Below are positions 5,993 to 8,941 of a DNA stretch of 8,941 nucleotides, one piece after another. How positions within the stretch are numbered: position 1 is the stretch's first letter; each line of letters starts with the position of its first letter. The notes under the pieces were generated by a model. The model ran no database searches, was not told the origin of the DNA, and was given only the letters and a program-made list of their open reading frames with translations. The DNA is taken from the NCBI GenBank assembly GCA_030665925.1, contig DAOUYX010000053.1, forward strand, positions 1 to 8,941. The letters are read 5' to 3'. This DNA comes from Methanosarcinales archaeon (lineage in GTDB: Archaea; Halobacteriota; Syntropharchaeia; Alkanophagales; Methanospirareceae). Position numbers and translations under genes: made by a program.

Positions 5993-8008
5993 TTAAACAG
6001 CTAACATGACAAAGAGTGGTGCGAAAATCACAGCTATCTTACCTACCAGCTTTATTAGTATGTTCAGTGAAGGACCAGCGGTATCTTTAAAAGGATCGCC
6101 TATGGTATCACCAATCACTGCTGCTTTATGGGCTTCACTTCCCTTGCCACCAAATTTGCCAGACTCAATATACTTCTTCGCATTATCCCAGGCGCCACCT
6201 GCATTTGCCATCATCACCGCCATCAAAAAACCGGTAACCAGAGCACCGGCAAGCAAGCCTCCAACCGCTTCTACTCCTAAAGTTATACCGACAACGAGGG
6301 GAACGAGTATCACCAGAATCCCAGGGAGTAACATTCCTGATATAGCACCTCGTGTGGTTAGATCCACACATTTTACATAGTCCGCTGATGCTTTACCATC
6401 GCGCAGCCCGGGGATTTCTCGCCACTGCCGCCTCACTTCCTCCACCACATTAAAAGCACCTTTGCTCACCGCTCGCATTGTCAACGCGCAGAACAAAAAG
6501 GTTAGCATACCACCAAGCATCAAGCCAGCAATTACCTCTACGGAGATAAGATTAGCTCCTGTTTCCATAATCCCAGCAACCTGGAAATAGGTAGCTAACC
6601 AGGCTAAAGCTGCTAAAGCAGCCGAAGAAATGGCAAAGCCTTTGCCTATGGCTGCGGTGGTGTTGCCCACCGAATCCAAAGCCTCAGTCCGCTCTCGCAC
6701 CTCCGTGCCCAGCCCAGCCATTTCCGCTATGCCCGCGGCGTTATCTGCTATGGGACCGTAGCAATCCGTAGCTAAAGTCATTCCTAAAATTGCCAGCATG
6801 CCCACCGCAGCGATAGCTATACCAAAAAATCCCTCAAAGTAGTTGGAAATCCACATGGCAATGCAGATAGTAATCAAAGGTATTACGGTGCTTAACATAC
6901 CTACCGATAATCCTTCGATGATGGTGATTCCAGCACCACTCTGAGCTGATTTGGCTATACCTGCTGTCGGTCTACGCTCTGAAGCAGTAAAGTACACAGT
7001 AACCCAGCCAACGACAAGACCACAAATAAGCCCTGTAAGCATAGCAATGAAAACCCCTGTTCCCTCAGCTAAAAATTGGGTGATGACAAAGTAGCCGATG
7101 ATTATCATCAATATGCAGCTTACATAGGTTCCCCGGTTCATGGTAGCTCGTGCTTGCGCCGTTTGCAGCTCGAAACCGCCAGTAACTTCTTTAGGTCTGA
7201 CAAAGAGTATTCCAATCATGGATGCTACAATGCCTACCGCTCCAATGACCAATGGCAAGGTCACACCCACACCTCCTTCAGGATAAACAATCATACCTAA
7301 AACCATGGCAGCCGCTATGGCTGAAACATAGGACTCGAAAAGGTCGGAGCCCATGCCAGTAACGTCACCAACATTATCGCCGACCAGGTCAGCAATAACC
7401 GCGGGATTTCTTGGATCGTCCTCCGGAATATCTGCTTCTACTTTTCCCACTAAATCTGCACCAACATCTGCGCTCTTGGTGAAAATGCCGCCTCCGACTC
7501 TAAGGAAAAGAGCGACCAAAGAGGATCCAAAGGCATAAGCCAACCAAACGTGAGAATCTGGAAAGAGCATAACCGTAATAACCAGCCCGATTATACCTAA
7601 GCCAACGACACATAGCCCCATTACCGCACCAGCGGAGAAAGAAATCTGTAACGCTTTAGCATAGCTGTTGATGGCTGCATTGGCAGTCCTACCATTAGAC
7701 CTGGTGGCAATGCTCATACCTAAAAATCCGGCTAATGATGACATTACCGTGCCCAGGAGATAAGCCAGAGCACTGCTGGGCGCTATAACAAGGGCGAGGA
7801 TTAACGCCATAACTATGGTAAAGATGAGCAGTACAATGAATTCCCGGCGTAGAAAAGCCATAGCTCCGCGGTGAATCGCTACAGAAAGCTCCTTTACCTT
7901 ATCGCTACCCTCGCTTTCTCTTAAAATGCCAAAAGCTAAGTACGCGGCAAAGCAAAGACAAGCAATACCTACTGCCAATACCATCATCAGTATCAATAAC
8001 ATGTTCAT
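5993..8008 (-). CDS. hppA: Membrane-bound ion-translocating pyrophosphatase (K+-dependent class)
   Basis: A 671-residue membrane pyrophosphatase, full length for the family, expected to have about 16 helices. It hydrolyses pyrophosphate and pumps Na+ or H+ outward. Substrate-site blocks are present: GGGIFTKSADVGADLVGKVE (172-191), EDDPRNPAVIAD then VGDNVGD (196-215), the gate region GSDLFESY (220-227), DCYGPIADNA (415-424), GNTTAAIGKG (448-457) and GDTIGDPFKDTAGP (633-646). Ala452 and Gly455 in GNTTAAIGKG are the residues of the K+-dependent class (Lys and Thr in K+-independent enzymes). The FESY gate Glu fits Na+-pumping enzymes but does not exclude H+ pumping. Leu208 stands where Asn is commonest. 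The start is ambiguous: ATG-AAC-ATG, and a GGGG ribosome site suits the second ATG (8002) better. A box A lies upstream; a broken paralogue follows. Confidence 0.97.
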   Translation of the reverse strand: MNMLLILMMVLAVGIACLCFAAYLAFGILRESEGSDKVKELSVAIHRGAMAFLRREFIVLLIFTIVMALILALVIAPSSALAYLLGTVMSSLAGFLGMSIATRSNGRTANAAINSYAKALQISFSAGAVMGLCVVGLGIIGLVITVMLFPDSHVWLAYAFGSSLVALFLRVGGGIFTKSADVGADLVGKVEADIPEDDPRNPAVIADLVGDNVGDVTGMGSDLFESYVSAIAAAMVLGMIVYPEGGVGVTLPLVIGAVGIVASMIGILFVRPKEVTGGFELQTAQARATMNRGTYVSCILMIIIGYFVITQFLAEGTGVFIAMLTGLICGLVVGWVTVYFTASERRPTAGIAKSAQSGAGITIIEGLSVGMLSTVIPLITICIAMWISNYFEGFFGIAIAAVGMLAILGMTLATDCYGPIADNAAGIAEMAGLGTEVRERTEALDSVGNTTAAIGKGFAISSAALAALAWLATYFQVAGIMETGANLISVEVIAGLMLGGMLTFLFCALTMRAVSKGAFNVVEEVRRQWREIPGLRDGKASADYVKCVDLTTRGAISGMLLPGILVILVPLVVGITLGVEAVGGLLAGALVTGFLMAVMMANAGGAWDNAKKYIESGKFGGKGSEAHKAAVIGDTIGDPFKDTAGPSLNILIKLVGKIAVIFAPLFVMLAV

Positions 8009-8010
8009 TC

Positions 8011-8015
8011 CCCTA
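8011..8015 (-). promoter_or_regulatory. Purine-rich ribosome site that bears on the hppA start
   Basis: On the minus strand TAGGGG ends 1 nt before the first ATG (8006-8008) and 7 nt before the in-frame second ATG (8000-8002). The second spacing is the usual one, so translation may begin at Met3. If the message starts near 8012, as the box A predicts, the leader would hardly include this site, and a leaderless start at the first ATG is the alternative. Confidence 0.4.
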
Positions 8016-8016
8016 T

Positions 8017-8030
8017 TCTGTATACACAGA
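8017..8030. repeat. Short inverted repeat between hppA box A and start
   Basis: TCTGT (8017-8021) and ACAGA (8026-8030) are reverse complements around ATAC. The repeat sits between the hppA box A and its predicted transcription start, a common position for an archaeal repressor operator. With 5-bp arms it could easily be chance. Confidence 0.3.
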
Positions 8031-8034
8031 GCTA

Positions 8035-8042
8035 TATTTAAA
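8035..8042 (-). promoter_or_regulatory. Box A promoter of hppA, possibly bidirectional
   Basis: The minus strand reads TTTAAATA, a full consensus match, preceded by CGAAAGC, which looks like a BRE. Its centre is about 30 nt from the first hppA ATG, predicting a leader of only a few nt. The TTTAAA core is symmetric and lies about 33 nt before the ATG of the divergent methyltransferase gene (8073), so the same element might serve both directions. Confidence 0.65.
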
Positions 8043-8072
8043 GCTTTCGATATTGTTGAGTAAAGTTAAAAA

Positions 8073-8669
8073 ATGAAGAAAAAGGAACTGGCAATCCTGT
8101 TAGAACGTGTGGATGACATACCGGAGCCCGATGCAGACCGCGAGCAGTACTCAACGCCCGCTACGGTAGCTTCCGAATTGTTGTATTTCGCATTCATGAA
8201 TGGTGATATAGAAGACCAGGTGGTCTACGATCTCGGCTGCGGTAACGGAATACTGGGGATCGGTGCAAAGGTACTGGGTGCGAGAGCAGTAATCGGGATA
8301 GACAGCGATGGGATGGCGATAGAAGTTGCACTTCAGAATTGTAAGAGGTTGGGTGTTGAGGTAGCATTCACAAAGTGTGATGTGCGATTAGTAGAAGGAA
8401 AAGGGGATACCGTTGTGATGAATCCGCCTTTTGGCGCACAAAGGAAGAACAGACATGCAGATAGGATATTTTTGGAAAAGGCGTTTGAAATCGCACCCGT
8501 TGTTTATTCTATACTTAACGAAGGCAGTGAATCTTTTTTAAGAAGTTTCATGCCCTCTGCGGTAATTCATCGTTTTCCAGTCGCTTTTCCACTAAAACGG
8601 CGGTTCTGGTTCCACAAAAAAGATAAGAAGTTCATACCTGTAGATATATACAGGGTGGAGAGGATGTGA
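8073..8669 (+). CDS. METTL5-like RNA methyltransferase (COG2263)
   Basis: A 198-residue SAM-dependent methyltransferase of the METTL5/COG2263 type. EQYSTPA (24-30) is the family's N-terminal block, DLGCGNG (53-59) the SAM-binding loop, GIDSD (75-79) the acidic strand contacting the ribose, and NPPFG (117-121) the NPPF catalytic motif of N6-adenine-type enzymes; VYS (144-146) follows at the usual place. The basic tail (about 170-187, PLKRRFWFHKKDKKFIP) could contact RNA. Human METTL5, with TRMT112, makes m6A at A1832 of 18S rRNA; an equivalent archaeal small-subunit rRNA target is likely but not shown here. It is a full-length single domain. The gene is divergent from hppA across a 64-nt spacer and has no clear ribosome site, so it may be nearly leaderless. 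It converges with the dUTPase gene, 22 nt between stops. Confidence 0.88.
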   Translation: MKKKELAILLERVDDIPEPDADREQYSTPATVASELLYFAFMNGDIEDQVVYDLGCGNGILGIGAKVLGARAVIGIDSDGMAIEVALQNCKRLGVEVAFTKCDVRLVEGKGDTVVMNPPFGAQRKNRHADRIFLEKAFEIAPVVYSILNEGSESFLRSFMPSAVIHRFPVAFPLKRRFWFHKKDKKFIPVDIYRVERM

Positions 8670-8691
8670 GGCAAAGCCCCAAATTCATACG

Positions 8692-8941
8692 TCAATCAAG
8701 CGTCCTTTGGCGTTGGGCGATATTCTCTGATTGGTATATTCCTGCGTATCCGCTGCCTGTAGCTTTGGAGAGACAGATAAACACTAACTGGAGAATACGT
8801 GCATTTTTCTTCACATAGAACCCTTTTTCATTTAATACAACCATTAGCGATTCGCTTCTACCCTCGTAGCCAGCATCCCAAAATCCCGTTTCAATCGTAA
8901 CGCCACAGCGTATAAGGCTTGTTCGTGGCGCTCCAATTGCC
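8692..8941 (-). CDS. dut: dUTP diphosphatase-family protein, C-terminal part (runs off window)
   Basis: The last 82 codons of a minus-strand gene; the start lies beyond 8941. The fragment reads RTSLIRCGVTIETGFWDAGY, then EGRSESLMVV, then ARILQLVFICL, then GYAGIYQSEN, ending at the TGA complementary to 8692-8694. This matches the trimeric dUTPase/dCTP-deaminase fold: the DxGYxG block with the active-site Asp, the ARxxQLVF strand, and the Y.G.YQ.E segment. The enzyme would turn dUTP into dUMP and pyrophosphate, keeping uracil out of DNA. Trp precedes the Asp where Ile is usual in canonical dUTPases, and the glycine-rich C-terminal phosphate motif of classical dUTPases is absent, which resembles the archaeal branch related to dCTP deaminase. 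dCTP deaminase or a bifunctional enzyme cannot be excluded without the N-terminal half. Confidence 0.8.
   Translation of the reverse strand, partial: AIGAPRTSLIRCGVTIETGFWDAGYEGRSESLMVVLNEKGFYVKKNARILQLVFICLSKATGSGYAGIYQSENIAQRQRTLD

Noticed and set aside
6006..6380. 124-residue plus-strand open frame across hppA
   Set aside because: It is antisense to conserved pyrophosphatase motifs; its composition is what reversed Ala/Gly-rich coding sequence gives.
8670..8691. GGCAAAGCC as a shared terminator between convergent genes
   Set aside because: The stem is only 3 bp and no T-run follows in either direction.
1..8941. tRNA, rRNA or CRISPR array
   Set aside because: No cloverleaf-like segment with a GTTCRA arm, no rRNA-like block and no regularly spaced repeats were seen on either strand by reading; no search tool was run.

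Overview
The window looks archaeal and is probably from a methanogen- or ANME-1-like euryarchaeote; the lineage is an inference, not a placement. Evidence: TTTAAATA- or TTTATATG-type box A elements lie about 27 nt upstream of several start codons (leaderless or near-leaderless genes), a GGTGA ribosome site precedes one operon, and the gene content fits (METTL5-type methyltransferase, archaeal-style dUTPase, a COG1237 metallo-beta-lactamase-fold protein related to the methanopterin-pathway family, membrane pyrophosphatase).

Layout. Bases 1-768 are decayed DNA: a broken DDE transposase in at least three reading-frame pieces, then an unrecognised fragment. Bases 769-3263 hold three membrane-protein genes on the minus strand: a small-multidrug-export-like protein, a PAP2-type lipid phosphatase/phosphotransferase, and an LPG-synthase-TM/AglD-like protein. 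A divergent spacer (3264-3388) with a 9-bp inverted repeat separates them from a plus-strand pair, an MBL-fold protein and a radical SAM protein joined by TAAATG, which ends at a likely terminator. A leaderless two-gene unit follows (4931-5690): a small PepSY-like protein and a PIN-domain protein. On the minus strand, 5809-8008 holds an intact membrane pyrophosphatase (hppA) and, directly after its stop codon, the C-terminal stump of a second, diverged pyrophosphatase broken by a 5-bp tandem duplication. A METTL5-like methyltransferase is divergent from hppA, and a dUTPase running off the right edge converges on it.

How the parts may work together. hppA uses the pyrophosphate released by biosynthesis to pump Na+ or H+; its residues indicate the K+-dependent class. 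The three membrane genes may serve membrane-lipid or glycan-lipid handling, and the MBL/radical SAM pair may serve cofactor modification; both are inferences from family and context. I see no clearly new system. The points most worth checking are the pyrophosphatase remnant, the slippery heptamer in the transposase, the PepSY-like/PIN pair, the MBL/radical SAM pair, and the inverted repeats in the two divergent promoter regions.
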